Source: Hymenobacter profundi
Lineage (GTDB): Bacteria; Bacteroidota; Bacteroidia; Cytophagales; Hymenobacteraceae
Direction of reading: 5' to 3'
Assembly (NCBI RefSeq): GCF_019334315.1
Contig: NZ_JAHWGL010000052.1
Span: forward strand, 1 to 34,120
DNA: 34,120 bases
The position numbers and the translations under genes were made by a program. The notes beneath the pieces were generated by a model that did not search any database, was not told where the DNA came from, and was given only the letters and a program-made list of their open reading frames with translations. Positions 7,865 to 15,344 of this stretch are shown in pieces. Position 1 is the first letter of the stretch; every line of letters starts with the position of its first letter.

Positions 7865-9415
7865 TCAATGAACTGTTTGTCCTACCGGTGGGGCACTGGC
7901 TACTTCTAGCAATACTTCGTAGTAGGGGCGGCCCATCATGCGGGCGTGCAGCCAGCTGTAGAAGCTGAGGGCCTGTAGATCTTCGCGTACCAGGGGTAGG
8001 AAAGTAGGCATCTGGCGTACTTGCTCCGCAAAAGCGGGTTGCGTTGCTGCTGCCGGATTGTCAATAATATCGCGGACGCGGACTAGGTAGCTTAACACGT
8101 AGGCGTAGGGGCCAGTTTCGGCTTCGGGCGACCGTTCGCGCACAGTACGCTCAATGGCGCGGAGGCGGTTGAGAGCCAACTCGCTGTGGCCTAGCTCTAA
8201 TAGCGTCAGCATCTCGCCCAGGTTCTTGTTCAGCATCCACTCCAGGCCCATCTGCTGTTCGCACCAATGGTCGGAGCGGCCAATGCTGATGAGCACTTGG
8301 TTGGTTTTCTGGAACTTGCCTTCAGCGAAGTAATGAAAAGCCAGACCCAAACGGGCTGTTAGCTCGTTGGCCAGGGGTAGGGGCTGACGGGTATCGTGTA
8401 GGGCTTCTTCCAGCAGTTGAATGCTTTCGTGGTTGCGGCGAAGGAAGGCGTAGGTGGCGGCCAGCAGCAACGTGTAGCGGGCACGCATCTCCAGGTAGTG
8501 CGTGCGCGGACTTTCGGCTAGCAGTGCCTGCATGTGGGTGAGGTAGCAGGTGGTTTCCTCGAAGCGGCGCGAGCGGTACAGCGCGTGCGCAATCATGTAG
8601 AGCAGGCGCAACTGGTACTGCCGCTGGGCGGGGGCAAAGCCGTGTCGCTTTTCCATGAGATGGTAGCAGCGTAGAATAAACGGCGCAAACGACACAAAAT
8701 CGCGGCGCACCAGCATGGCACTGCGCGCAATGGACACCAGACGGCAGAGCAGCGCCGGCCGTCGGGCAAAGGCCTCCTGTAAGTCGTACTCGCGCAGGGT
8801 GTCGGCCAGCACCGCATCAAACGACTCGCCGGCCCTACCCTTGGCGCGCAGCTGGCGCAGGCGCTGGCGCATCAGGCTATCCACAATGTTGGCGCGCTCT
8901 TCCTCATCGGCAGCCTTCTTGTTGAGGTTGCGGCGCCGAATCAGGTCAGTCAGGTCGTCGGCGCAGGCGTGGTGGGCTTGGGCAATCTGCAGATTGTATA
9001 CGGTATTCAGCGCCTCAAACTGGTCGTTTTGCAGGCCCAGCTTTTCGGCTTTGCGCAGGGTGTTCCAGGCCAGGCGCGGCACGCCGGTTTCGAACAGATA
9101 CTGCGCGAGGATAAGCAACCCGCGCACCGACGAGGCCGCCGTAGCGTCCTGCTGACGCTGGCGTAATAGTAGAAAGTCGGTGAGGCTACGTAGCAGGCGC
9201 TTGCGCAGGGCATAGTAGGCCACAGCGTTGGGCTCCGTGGGGTAGAGGCGGGCCAGCAGCTCAGGGGTAGGGTAGGCCCGCGGGTGTAGCAGTAGCTCGC
9301 ACAAGCGCGTGTCGAGGCGGCCTTTTTGCTTGCGACCCTGGCGCTGCAAAAAGTGCAGAAATTCCTTGCGGTCGTCGGGCGCGAAAGTGAGAAGCGTGGT
9401 GCGAAGGTCATCCAT
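7865..9415 (-). CDS. Large helical-repeat (TPR-like) protein of unknown function
   Basis: 516 aa, no signal peptide, rich in Arg and Leu. The N-terminal part (about 1-85) reads as a compact helical domain (LLTFAPDDRKEFLHFLQRQ, YYALRKRLLRSLTDFLLLRQ); the rest consists of helix pairs with TPR-like features, for example LAWNTLRKAEKLGLQNDQFEALN, YRSRRFEETTCYLTHMQALL and GHSELALNRLRAIER. It looks like a cytoplasmic scaffold built as an alpha-solenoid. No catalytic motif is visible. It is transcribed alone, divergent from csbD, with 253 bp between them. I do not recognise a named family. Confidence 0.75.
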   Translation of the reverse strand: MDDLRTTLLTFAPDDRKEFLHFLQRQGRKQKGRLDTRLCELLLHPRAYPTPELLARLYPTEPNAVAYYALRKRLLRSLTDFLLLRQRQQDATAASSVRGLLILAQYLFETGVPRLAWNTLRKAEKLGLQNDQFEALNTVYNLQIAQAHHACADDLTDLIRRRNLNKKAADEEERANIVDSLMRQRLRQLRAKGRAGESFDAVLADTLREYDLQEAFARRPALLCRLVSIARSAMLVRRDFVSFAPFILRCYHLMEKRHGFAPAQRQYQLRLLYMIAHALYRSRRFEETTCYLTHMQALLAESPRTHYLEMRARYTLLLAATYAFLRRNHESIQLLEEALHDTRQPLPLANELTARLGLAFHYFAEGKFQKTNQVLISIGRSDHWCEQQMGLEWMLNKNLGEMLTLLELGHSELALNRLRAIERTVRERSPEAETGPYAYVLSYLVRVRDIIDNPAAATQPAFAEQVRQMPTFLPLVREDLQALSFYSWLHARMMGRPYYEVLLEVASAPPVGQTVH

Positions 9416-9668
9416 GGCTAGTGGGCACCTAAGGCAGCTGGTAGGCCAGTGTGGGGGTAGTCAATCATTGGATAAGGATAGGATAATGAGTGCTTGCTAG
9501 TTGAAAGTAGATACAAAGCGCTTTCTAAATATACGGTTTTTGCAGGGGCGTATATCAGTAGCTAACGCATCCTGCTAAGCTCGACAACTACGGCTTATTG
9601 GTCTGCGTATACTATGGGTAGGTACACCGCCTATTTCTTCTCTTCCACCCATTTCAACTTTTTCACTC

Positions 9669-9887
9669 ATGGATATCAACGATAATAAAATCAACGACCA
9701 AACTGAACTGCGTGCTCGCGGCAACTGGAACGAAATCAAAGGCCAGACCAAGCAAAAGTGGGGCAGCCTCACGGATGATGACATGGATTACGCTGAAGGC
9801 AAGCAAGATGAGTGGTTTGGCCGTCTGCAAGAGAAAACCGGCGAAACGATGGACGACATTAAGAACTGGTTCAACCGTACGTTCTAG
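9669..9887 (+). CDS. CsbD family stress protein
   Basis: 72 aa, small and highly charged. It has the CsbD-like pattern RGNWNEIKGQTKQKWGSLTDDDMDYAEGKQDEWFGRLQEKTG, with the conserved Trp-x-x-x-Lys-Gly segment near residues 20-26. CsbD-like proteins are abundant general-stress proteins of unknown mechanism (SigB-dependent in Bacillus; YjbJ in E. coli). The ATG at 9669 gives the usual family length. Two tandem hairpins follow the stop codon. Confidence 0.92.
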   Translation: MDINDNKINDQTELRARGNWNEIKGQTKQKWGSLTDDDMDYAEGKQDEWFGRLQEKTGETMDDIKNWFNRTF

Positions 9888-9895
9888 TTTTCAGC

Positions 9896-9922
9896 GAAAA
9901 CCAGAACGCTTTCTGGCTTTTC
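9896..9922 (+). terminator. csbD terminator, first hairpin
   Basis: CCAGAA (9901-9906), loop CGCT, TTCTGG (9911-9916), framed by A4 on the left and CTTTTCT on the right. A short but well-formed intrinsic terminator just after the csbD stop codon. Confidence 0.75.
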
Positions 9923-9931
9923 TAGCTTTAT

Positions 9932-9967
9932 AAAAGTCCCGTGCCATTCAATATAGCACGGGACTTT
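9932..9967. terminator. Second hairpin after csbD
   Basis: Perfect 12-base arms AAAGTCCCGTGC (9933-9944) and GCACGGGACTTT (9956-9967) around an 11-base loop. The T-run is short, but placed directly behind the first hairpin it probably backs it up. A GTG at 9941 that could extend the next gene lies inside this stem, which argues against that start. Confidence 0.75.
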
Positions 9968-10135
9968 CCGTTTTCTAAACGCTTCTATGCTTTTGCAAAG
10001 CGTTTGCTCTACCGCCCTTTCCGGCAGGCAAGGCACAGGTACCGGGCCAACGTGCGACTACAATGGGTAGTCGGGGCCACGCTGAGTACCGGTTGTGCTG
10101 GCCTGACTGCCGCCTACCAATCAGCTTTCTTTCGT

Positions 10136-10711
10136 ATGACTACGGCTCCCGAAGAGTTGTATAGTCTGGGTAACCTGGATTTGCTACAACTGCCTAAAAC
10201 TGCCTTTTTTTGCTCGCGCAACTACCCACCTACCATCCGGCGGGGCACGTACCTGTGGGCGCTGGAACAGCGTACCCGGCATCGGTGCATTGTGTCGGGC
10301 TTTCATTCCGAAGTGGAGCAAACGGTGTTTCGCTACTTGTTGCGTAGCTCTCCCCAGCCGGTAGTGTATGTGGTAGGGCGCGGCATTCAGCCGTCGCTGG
10401 CCCTAGAATACGAGCGCGAGATTGAAGCCGGGCGCCTAGTATTTGTGTCGCCCTTTGCGGCAGATGTGCTTAGCACAACGCAGGAAACGGCTGATATCCG
10501 CAACATGCTGGTGGTGGATTTGGCGGATCAGACCTTCATTCCCTACATGAGCGCAGCCGGTAACCTCGACCGCCTGTTACGCACAGAACGCTCCAGCACG
10601 AAGCCGTTGGTTACGTTGAACGTGCCGGAAAATGCTGCGTTACAGCATCAGCGTCATCAAATTTATCAGCCTCTCTCCCTGCTAGGAGGCAAGCGGGCGG
10701 CGCAGGGCTAA
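10136..10711 (+). CDS. Orphan DprA/SLOG-like Rossmann protein
   Basis: 191 aa from the ATG at 10136. The frame is open back to a GTG at 9941, but that codon lies inside a terminator stem and the extra 65 residues are Arg-rich and lack the family look. The body follows the DprA/Smf Rossmann pattern in order: KTAFFCSRNYP (first strand), CIVSGFHSEVEQTVFRYLL (compare the SGxxxGID segment of DprA), VYVVGRGI, LVFVSPF, then RNMLVVDLADQTFIPYMSAAGNL. The first SGxxxGID part is altered (SGFHSEVE). Related single-domain proteins may bind nucleotides or DNA; a transformation role cannot be assumed, since DprA proper is longer. It sits in a run with csbD and the DUF1206 gene, all on the plus strand. Confidence 0.75.
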   Translation: MTTAPEELYSLGNLDLLQLPKTAFFCSRNYPPTIRRGTYLWALEQRTRHRCIVSGFHSEVEQTVFRYLLRSSPQPVVYVVGRGIQPSLALEYEREIEAGRLVFVSPFAADVLSTTQETADIRNMLVVDLADQTFIPYMSAAGNLDRLLRTERSSTKPLVTLNVPENAALQHQRHQIYQPLSLLGGKRAAQG

Positions 10712-10785
10712 TCTTTAGCCAAGCACTAAGCGTATATGTAAGGACCAAGGCTGCTGCTGTATGGTTGCCTGTTTCCCCTCCACGT

Positions 10786-11616
10786 ATGTCTGCTGCTGAT
10801 ACTTTACAAGCTTCTCTCCCTACTACGCCTTCTTCAGGCATTCGAATGCTGGCCCGCTTCGGATTTGCGGCCAAAGGCGTTGTGTATGGCCTAATGGGCC
10901 TGCTGGCGTTGCTGGCGGCCACTGGCCAGCAGGAAGGTCAAACCACCGATAAGCAAAAGGCAGTGCATACCCTACAGGAGTTGCCCGGCGGTTCTATCTT
11001 GCTGGGGCTCATTGCCTTTGGTCTGTTAGGCTACATTGTGTGGCGATTGGTGCAAGCCTTCCGCGACACGGAGGATAAGGGCGATGGAGCGAAAGGAATT
11101 GCCCGGCGCGTGGGCTATGCCGCCAGCGGACTTGTATACGCCAGCTTGGCTTGGTACGCGGCGCAGTTAGCCATGAGCAACTCCGCCGGTGGAAGCGGCA
11201 ACACCAAGCAAACCTTGACCGGAAAGATATTAAGCTGGCCCGGCGGGGAATGGTTGATTATGCTGGTAGGGTTGATCACAATCGGGGTAGGTATCTACCA
11301 AATATACCGGGCGTATTCTGGTTCTTTCCATAAAAACGTGCAGAGTAGCGATATTCCGGCAGGGCAGCAGACTAAGGTCTACCGTCTGGGGCAGGTAGGC
11401 TACACTGCCCGCGGTATTGTGTTGGGTATCACGGGCTACTTTTTTGTACAGGCTGGTTTGCAGTCGCGCGCTACGGCCGTTGGCGATACAGAGCAAGCCT
11501 TCGACCTCCTAGCCAGTATGGGACCCGTCGTTCTGGGCATTGTAGCGCTGGGGCTGATAGCCTATGGGCTCTATATGCTGGTGCAAGCCAAATATCCCGT
11601 TCTCAAAAAGGTCTAA
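10786..11616 (+). CDS. DUF1206 family membrane protein
   Basis: 276 aa from the ATG at 10786; the frame opens earlier only at a TTG. Three repeats of a two-helix unit are visible: residues about 24-85 (ARFGFAAKGVVYGLMGLLALLA ... LGLIAFGLLGYIVWRLVQAF), about 105-175 (GYAASGLVYASLAWYAAQLA ... WLIMLVGLITIGVGIYQIYRA) and about 200-270 (GYTARGIVLGITGYFFVQAG ... VLGIVALGLIAYGLYMLVQA). Each starts with a Gly-Tyr/Phe-x-Ala-x-Gly turn, the DUF1206 signature, giving six membrane helices. Function unknown. It follows the DprA-like gene by 74 bp and is closed by a hairpin terminator. Confidence 0.92.
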   Translation: MSAADTLQASLPTTPSSGIRMLARFGFAAKGVVYGLMGLLALLAATGQQEGQTTDKQKAVHTLQELPGGSILLGLIAFGLLGYIVWRLVQAFRDTEDKGDGAKGIARRVGYAASGLVYASLAWYAAQLAMSNSAGGSGNTKQTLTGKILSWPGGEWLIMLVGLITIGVGIYQIYRAYSGSFHKNVQSSDIPAGQQTKVYRLGQVGYTARGIVLGITGYFFVQAGLQSRATAVGDTEQAFDLLASMGPVVLGIVALGLIAYGLYMLVQAKYPVLKKV

Positions 11617-11644
11617 AGGTCAAGGTAGTATAATCATCTACGAA

Positions 11645-11690
11645 AAGGCCCGCCGTGAGTAACCGAGTTACTTACAGTGGGCCTTCTGCT
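11645..11690. terminator. Terminator between the DUF1206 and dehydrogenase genes
   Basis: Long stem made of AAGGCCC (11645-11651) with GGGCCTT (11679-11685) and an inner GTGAGTAAC / GTTACTTAC pair with one mismatch around CGA. The inner and outer stems are joined by a few unpaired bases. It lies between two convergent genes. Confidence 0.7.
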
Positions 11691-11735
11691 TTGCTCTCTA
11701 TTTACTTGCCCTGCATTGGGCTGAGTAGGTAACTA

Positions 11736-12950
11736 CTAATCAGCCACGTAATCGTTGAGATACTGGTAGCGAGTTGTTAGCTCGCCGTTGCGGGCAATGG
11801 TGGCGCGCTCTAATACGCCCTGCGGGTCGCCGCCCAGCAAGTGGGGTAGCACGTTGTCGATGAGTTGGCGGCCGAAGTCGCGGCTGGCGTTGCGGGGTAG
11901 CTCGCAGGGCAGGTTGTCGACGGCCATCACGGTGAGGTGGGTAGGAGCGGAGTAAGGCGGCCGCAACTCGCCGGTGGCAGGGTCGTAGTCGAAGGTAGGC
12001 TCTGGAATGGTCGTGCTGCGCTTGGTGGTCGGGATGGAGCCGTTCACATCGCACGTCACGTCGGCAATAACGCGGGGACGGAAATCGGGCCGGCGGGTGT
12101 CTTCTTCCGAAAACAAGCGCGGTGCGGCCGGGTGCCAGTAGGCGCAGGCAATCAAGACATCTGTCACGGGCAGAAACTTGCCAAAGGTGCTGCCATATTC
12201 CTGCGGGTTGCGGTGAAAATCAGGCGTGTCCCATACCCGGCCGTCGCGGCGGGCGTTGTAGTCGGAGGAACGCAACTGGGTGAACACCGGCTCGTTGAAA
12301 TCGAGGTAGAGGTAGTCGTACACGCTCACCTGCCGGATGCCCATGCGCCGCAACACTTCCAGCGCTCCTTGTGCTACCCTTCCCGAGCCCGTCACGGCCA
12401 GTTTGATGGGCGGCAAGCGCTTCACCTTGAAAAACTCTTCCTCCATATCTTCCATGTCTTGGCACTGATAGGCGGGCTTCAACTGGTAGAGGCCATACTT
12501 GCGCCCGTAGGTGAGCAGGCCGTTGTAGGCGCCCACAATGCCGGCCCAGCGCCCGAAAGCAATAACCCGCTCCCCGTGTTCATTGGTCAGCAACTCGTAG
12601 TCAATCAGTGTGATGCGCTTTTGTAAGACCTGCCGCAGCAACTCGCGGTTGGCGGGCTGCTTTTTCACGGTGTGCGAGAAAAACAGGTAAGTTTTATTCG
12701 GAATGAGTTGCTCTACGGGCACCTCCTTCACGCCCAATAACACGTCGCAGTCGGCTACCTCTGGCTGCACCGTAACGCCTAGGGCGCGGTACTCGTCGTC
12801 GGAAAAAGCGCGGATGTCGCTGCTCTGCACAACCAAATCGAGGCCGGGGAAGGTATGGATGGCCTCGTCGCACTTGTTAGGCGTGAGTGGCACGCGGCGG
12901 TCGGGCGGGGTTTTGCCTTCGCGAATGATACCGAGTTTGACTTTTTGCAT
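11736..12950 (-). CDS. Saccharopine dehydrogenase-like (alanine dehydrogenase fold) NAD-dependent enzyme
   Basis: 404 aa. The N-terminal half follows the alanine/saccharopine dehydrogenase fold: KLGIIREGKTPPDRRVPLTP, then LLGVKEVP (Lys75) and YLFFSHTVKKQ (His93), matching the catalytic Lys and His of lysine-forming saccharopine dehydrogenases. A Rossmann dinucleotide site TGSGRVAQG is at residues 187-195, followed by a conserved segment with DVLIACAYW and RVIADVTCDVNGSIP. The most similar known activity is NAD-dependent saccharopine dehydrogenase (lysine-forming), but alpha-aminoadipate chemistry is uncommon in this phylum, so the physiological substrate is open. No lysine genes are near. It is a single-gene unit, convergent with the DUF1206 gene. 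Confidence 0.82.
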   Translation of the reverse strand: MQKVKLGIIREGKTPPDRRVPLTPNKCDEAIHTFPGLDLVVQSSDIRAFSDDEYRALGVTVQPEVADCDVLLGVKEVPVEQLIPNKTYLFFSHTVKKQPANRELLRQVLQKRITLIDYELLTNEHGERVIAFGRWAGIVGAYNGLLTYGRKYGLYQLKPAYQCQDMEDMEEEFFKVKRLPPIKLAVTGSGRVAQGALEVLRRMGIRQVSVYDYLYLDFNEPVFTQLRSSDYNARRDGRVWDTPDFHRNPQEYGSTFGKFLPVTDVLIACAYWHPAAPRLFSEEDTRRPDFRPRVIADVTCDVNGSIPTTKRSTTIPEPTFDYDPATGELRPPYSAPTHLTVMAVDNLPCELPRNASRDFGRQLIDNVLPHLLGGDPQGVLERATIARNGELTTRYQYLNDYVAD

Positions 12951-12998
12951 GGGTGGAAGCTGAACGGGTGGGTAGGAGGCAAGTAGGCAAATTAAAAT

Positions 12999-13122
12999 GT
13001 CATTCCGAGCGTAATGAGGAATCTGAGCAAGAAGTTATTTGCAGGCAAGCAGTCTATTCTTCCGTTTTTCTCCGATCAGTAAACAGCCTCTTATTCAGCT
13101 TCCTCGCGCTGCTCGGAATGAC
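12999..13122. repeat. REP-like hairpin repeat, copy 1 (divergent)
   Basis: Perfect 12-bp terminal arms GTCATTCCGAGC (12999-13010) and GCTCGGAATGAC (13111-13122) with further imperfect pairing inward (GAGGAATCT near 13016-13024 against TTCCTC). The arms are about 100 bases apart. They match the arms of the hairpins at 24444 and 25793, so this is a longer, more decayed member of the same family. It fills most of the gap between the dehydrogenase and the WYL regulator genes. Confidence 0.8.
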
Positions 13123-13147
13123 ACGAATAGGTACCCGGTAGTCCTCG

Positions 13148-13155
13148 TATTTTTG
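13148..13155 (+). promoter_or_regulatory. -7 box just before the WYL regulator gene
   Basis: TATTTTTG, an exact TAnnTTTG match, only 7 bases before the ATG at 13163. If used, the mRNA would begin almost at the start codon. Confidence 0.5.
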
Positions 13156-13162
13156 GAGTACT

Positions 13163-14125
13163 ATGAATCGATTTGACCGCATCACGGCTATTCTTATCCA
13201 GTTGCAAGCCAAGCGCGTGGTAAGCGGCCCAGCTCTGGCCGAGCGGTTTGGCGTGAGCCTGCGCACCATTTACCGCGACTTGCGCACGCTGGAGCTGGCC
13301 GGCGTACCCCTCTACGGCGAACCAGGGGTAGGCTACTCGCTGGCCGAGGGCTACCGACTACCGCCTGTGCTATTTACGCGTGAGGAAGCCACTGCCCTAC
13401 TCACCGCCGAGAAGCTGGCTGCCCGCCTCACCGACGCGCCCACAGCCCGGCTCAGCGGCGCGGCCATGGACAAGCTGCGCGCCGTGCTGCGCCGCACCGA
13501 CCGTGACTACCTCGAAACCCTAACGCCTCACATTCAGGTGCTGGGGCCAGTAGGGCAGTCCGGCTACCTCAATATCTATCAGCAGCTGGTAACGGCCGTG
13601 GCCGCGCAACAAGTGGTGCACCTACGCTATCAGGGCGCCGAAACCGACCAACCTACCGCGCGGGCTGTAGAGCCCATTGGGCTGTACCTCAGTCGGCAGT
13701 GGCATGTAGTGGCCTACTGCCGGTTGCGCCAAGCATTCCGCAACTTCCGCCTCGACCGCATTCAACAGTTGGAAATCAGTACCGAAATCTTCGCAGCCCG
13801 CCCCGAAACGTTGCAGCAGTATTGGGCCGCCGAGGCCGCCCGCCGGGGTAGGGAAAAAGTGGTGCTTCGGTTTCAGCCCGCGGCCGCCCCACCGGCCTTG
13901 GTGCAGCACTTGCACGACACCAAGCGCCAGTACGGCTGGATACAGGAGGAGCCTTTGCCCGATGGCGGTTTGGAAATGACCTTGCTCATTGGCTCCCTGC
14001 CCTACCTCGCTACGTGGCTGCTGCCGTACGCGGGTGCCATTACGGTGCTGGAGCCACCTGCCTTGCGGGAGCACCTGCGCGAGCTGGCCCAGCGCGCCTA
14101 TAACTTTTTTTGCACCACCGAATAA
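13163..14125 (+). CDS. WYL domain transcriptional regulator (YafY-like)
   Basis: 320 aa. An N-terminal winged helix-turn-helix (residues about 3-65: RITAILIQLQAKRVVSGPALAERFGVSLRTIYRDL in two stretches) is followed by a linker and the WYL domain at about 140-215 (PIGLYLSRQWHVVAYC, then FRNFRLDRIQQLEI) and a C-terminal WCX-like extension. The name-giving Trp-Tyr-Leu triplet reads Trp-His-Val here. WYL proteins sense ligands, often nucleotides or nucleic acids, and may repress or activate. Five bases downstream of the stop codon lies a perfect spaced palindrome, followed by a RidA-family gene on the same strand, which suggests self-linked local control. Confidence 0.92.
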   Translation: MNRFDRITAILIQLQAKRVVSGPALAERFGVSLRTIYRDLRTLELAGVPLYGEPGVGYSLAEGYRLPPVLFTREEATALLTAEKLAARLTDAPTARLSGAAMDKLRAVLRRTDRDYLETLTPHIQVLGPVGQSGYLNIYQQLVTAVAAQQVVHLRYQGAETDQPTARAVEPIGLYLSRQWHVVAYCRLRQAFRNFRLDRIQQLEISTEIFAARPETLQQYWAAEAARRGREKVVLRFQPAAAPPALVQHLHDTKRQYGWIQEEPLPDGGLEMTLLIGSLPYLATWLLPYAGAITVLEPPALREHLRELAQRAYNFFCTTE

Positions 14126-14129
14126 GATG

Positions 14130-14147
14130 CTGACATAGGGCTGTCAG
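14130..14147. promoter_or_regulatory. Spaced palindrome, candidate operator upstream of the RidA gene
   Basis: CTGACA (14130-14135), six-base spacer, TGTCAG (14142-14147), a perfect inverted repeat. It lies about 10-30 bases upstream of a near-match to the -7 box (GACCTTTG at 14158-14165), so it would overlap the region bound by RNA polymerase. The regulator encoded just upstream is the obvious candidate to bind it; this is inference. Confidence 0.5.
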
Positions 14148-14216
14148 TAGGTAGGCGGACCTTTGTGTAGTCAAGTGACGAAAAGGCGTTTTACCCACAC
14201 TCAACCCACAAAGCAG

Positions 14217-14609
14217 ATGCAAAAGCAAACGATTGACCCCTGGAAATGGGGTGAGCAAACCAATTCGGTACAGGCCGTCGAAATCAAACAGGCTGAGGGC
14301 ACCCTCTACTGTTCCGGGCAGGTAGCCATCGACGCAGCAGGCCAGCCCAGCACCGCCGATATGAGAGCCCAGCTTATCCAGATCTTCGGGAACCTGGAGC
14401 ACCTGATTGATACGGCCGGGTACGAATGCCAGGGCATTGTCCGGCTGAACGTATTCACTATTTCCATGATGGAGTTTTTCACTACCTGCGGCGATGTGTA
14501 TCAGGAGTGGATTGCCAAGCATGGCATCAAGCAGGCAACTACTATGTTCGAGGTGAAGGGCTTATACGCCAATCTGGGCGTGGAGCTGGAAGCCACCGTG
14601 GTGAAATAA
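14217..14609 (+). CDS. RidA (YjgF/YER057c/UK114) family protein lacking the usual arginine
   Basis: 130 aa from the ATG at 14217; the frame extends 18 codons upstream but those have no family match. The fold is clear: TLYCSGQVAIDAAGQP, then QLIQIFGNLEHLIDTAGYECQGIVRLNVFTISMMEFF and a final LYANLGVELEATVVK. In RidA deaminases the segment near the third part reads Pro-Ala-Arg-Ser, where the Arg binds the imine carboxylate; here it reads Gln-Ala-Thr-Thr. This makes it a non-canonical family member, possibly without 2-aminoacrylate deaminase activity. It is followed by a hairpin and then the ydeI-like gene. Confidence 0.9.
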   Translation: MQKQTIDPWKWGEQTNSVQAVEIKQAEGTLYCSGQVAIDAAGQPSTADMRAQLIQIFGNLEHLIDTAGYECQGIVRLNVFTISMMEFFTTCGDVYQEWIAKHGIKQATTMFEVKGLYANLGVELEATVVK

Positions 14610-14616
14610 GTAGCGA

Positions 14617-14653
14617 GGTAGGCGGAGCACCACAAAATGCTCTGCCTACCTTT
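14617..14653 (+). terminator. Hairpin between the RidA and YdeI-like genes
   Basis: GGTAGGCGGAGCA (14617-14629) pairs with TGCTCTGCCTACC (14638-14650), 13 bases with one G-T wobble, loop CCACAAAA, followed by TTT. It can end or attenuate the ridA transcript before the next gene. Confidence 0.65.
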
Positions 14654-14683
14654 CACCTAGCCTCTCAACCCACCAAAGACGCC

Positions 14684-15274
14684 ATGGCTGAAAAAGAACT
14701 ACCCGTTTTTCGCCCGACAAGCCGGCAGCACTGGCGCGAGTGGCTGGAAGCGCACCACCTCGAACAACAAGGTGTTTGGTTGGTGTATAGCAAAAAGAAA
14801 TCAGCTATACCTTCTCTGACGTGGTCCGAAGCAGTGGATGAAGCGCTCTGTTTTGGGTGGATAGACAGTAAGGCTGAGTCCATCGACGAAACAACGTACC
14901 GGCAGTTCTTCTGTCCCCGCAAAACCAAAAGTGGCTGGTCGAGAATCAACAAAGAGAAAATTCAGCGCCTGCTAGCGGCAGGGCAAATAGCCCCGGCCGG
15001 CCTAGCAAGCATCGAAACGGCCAAACAGAACGGCTCCTGGACGCTCTTAGATGAAGTGGAAACACTGCGCCTACCGCCCGACTTGGCACACGCCCTACAC
15101 CAACAACCAAAAGCCGAAGCGTACTTCGCCAGCCTGAGTCGCACCGACAAACGGAACCTGTTACAGTGGCTGGTGCTGGCCCGCCGCCCGGAAACCCGCC
15201 AGAAACGTCTCACCGAAATAGTGGAATTGGCTGAGCAAGAGCTGAAACCAAAGCAGTTTCGGGGCCGGAAGTAA
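14684..15274 (+). CDS. YdeI/OmpD-associated family protein
   Basis: 196 aa from the ATG at 14684. Family features include LPVFRPTSRQHWREWLEAHH, GVWLVYSKKKS, LTWSEAVDEALCFGWIDSK and FCPRKTKSGWSRINKEKI, followed by a C-terminal helical part (LARRPETRQKRLTEIVELAE), which is the OmpdA-like C-terminal domain. No signal peptide, so probably cytoplasmic despite the historical name; the family has been linked to bacteriocin or antimicrobial peptide tolerance, with no defined mechanism. An in-frame extension back to 14426 overlaps ridA and is not real. Same strand as ridA, 74 bp downstream. Confidence 0.9.
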   Translation: MAEKELPVFRPTSRQHWREWLEAHHLEQQGVWLVYSKKKSAIPSLTWSEAVDEALCFGWIDSKAESIDETTYRQFFCPRKTKSGWSRINKEKIQRLLAAGQIAPAGLASIETAKQNGSWTLLDEVETLRLPPDLAHALHQQPKAEAYFASLSRTDKRNLLQWLVLARRPETRQKRLTEIVELAEQELKPKQFRGRK

Positions 15275-15280
15275 TCCTAA

Positions 15281-15329
15281 CGCAAACGCCCCGCGCAGTC
15301 GGTTAAGACTACGCGGGGCGTTGCTTTTC
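15281..15329. terminator. Two-way terminator between YdeI-like and S9 peptidase genes
   Basis: Imperfect inverted repeat with core CGCCCCGCG / CGCGGGGCG and flanking GCAA / TTGC and AGTC / GACT pairing, followed by TTTT on the plus side and preceded by A-containing sequence. It separates two convergent genes. Confidence 0.85.
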
Positions 15330-15344
15330 CTACCCTGCTAGTGC

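Noticed and set aside
9941..10135. GTG start that would extend the DprA-like gene by 65 residues
   Set aside because: The GTG is inside the stem of a hairpin following csbD, and the extension is Arg-rich without family match.
14426..14683. Upstream extension of the YdeI-like gene overlapping ridA
   Set aside because: The ATG at 14684 gives the family-typical start; the extension is another frame of ridA.
9669..15274. Defence island
   Set aside because: Although a DprA-like, a WYL and a RidA-like protein are present, no nuclease, helicase, reverse transcriptase or toxin partner was found with them.
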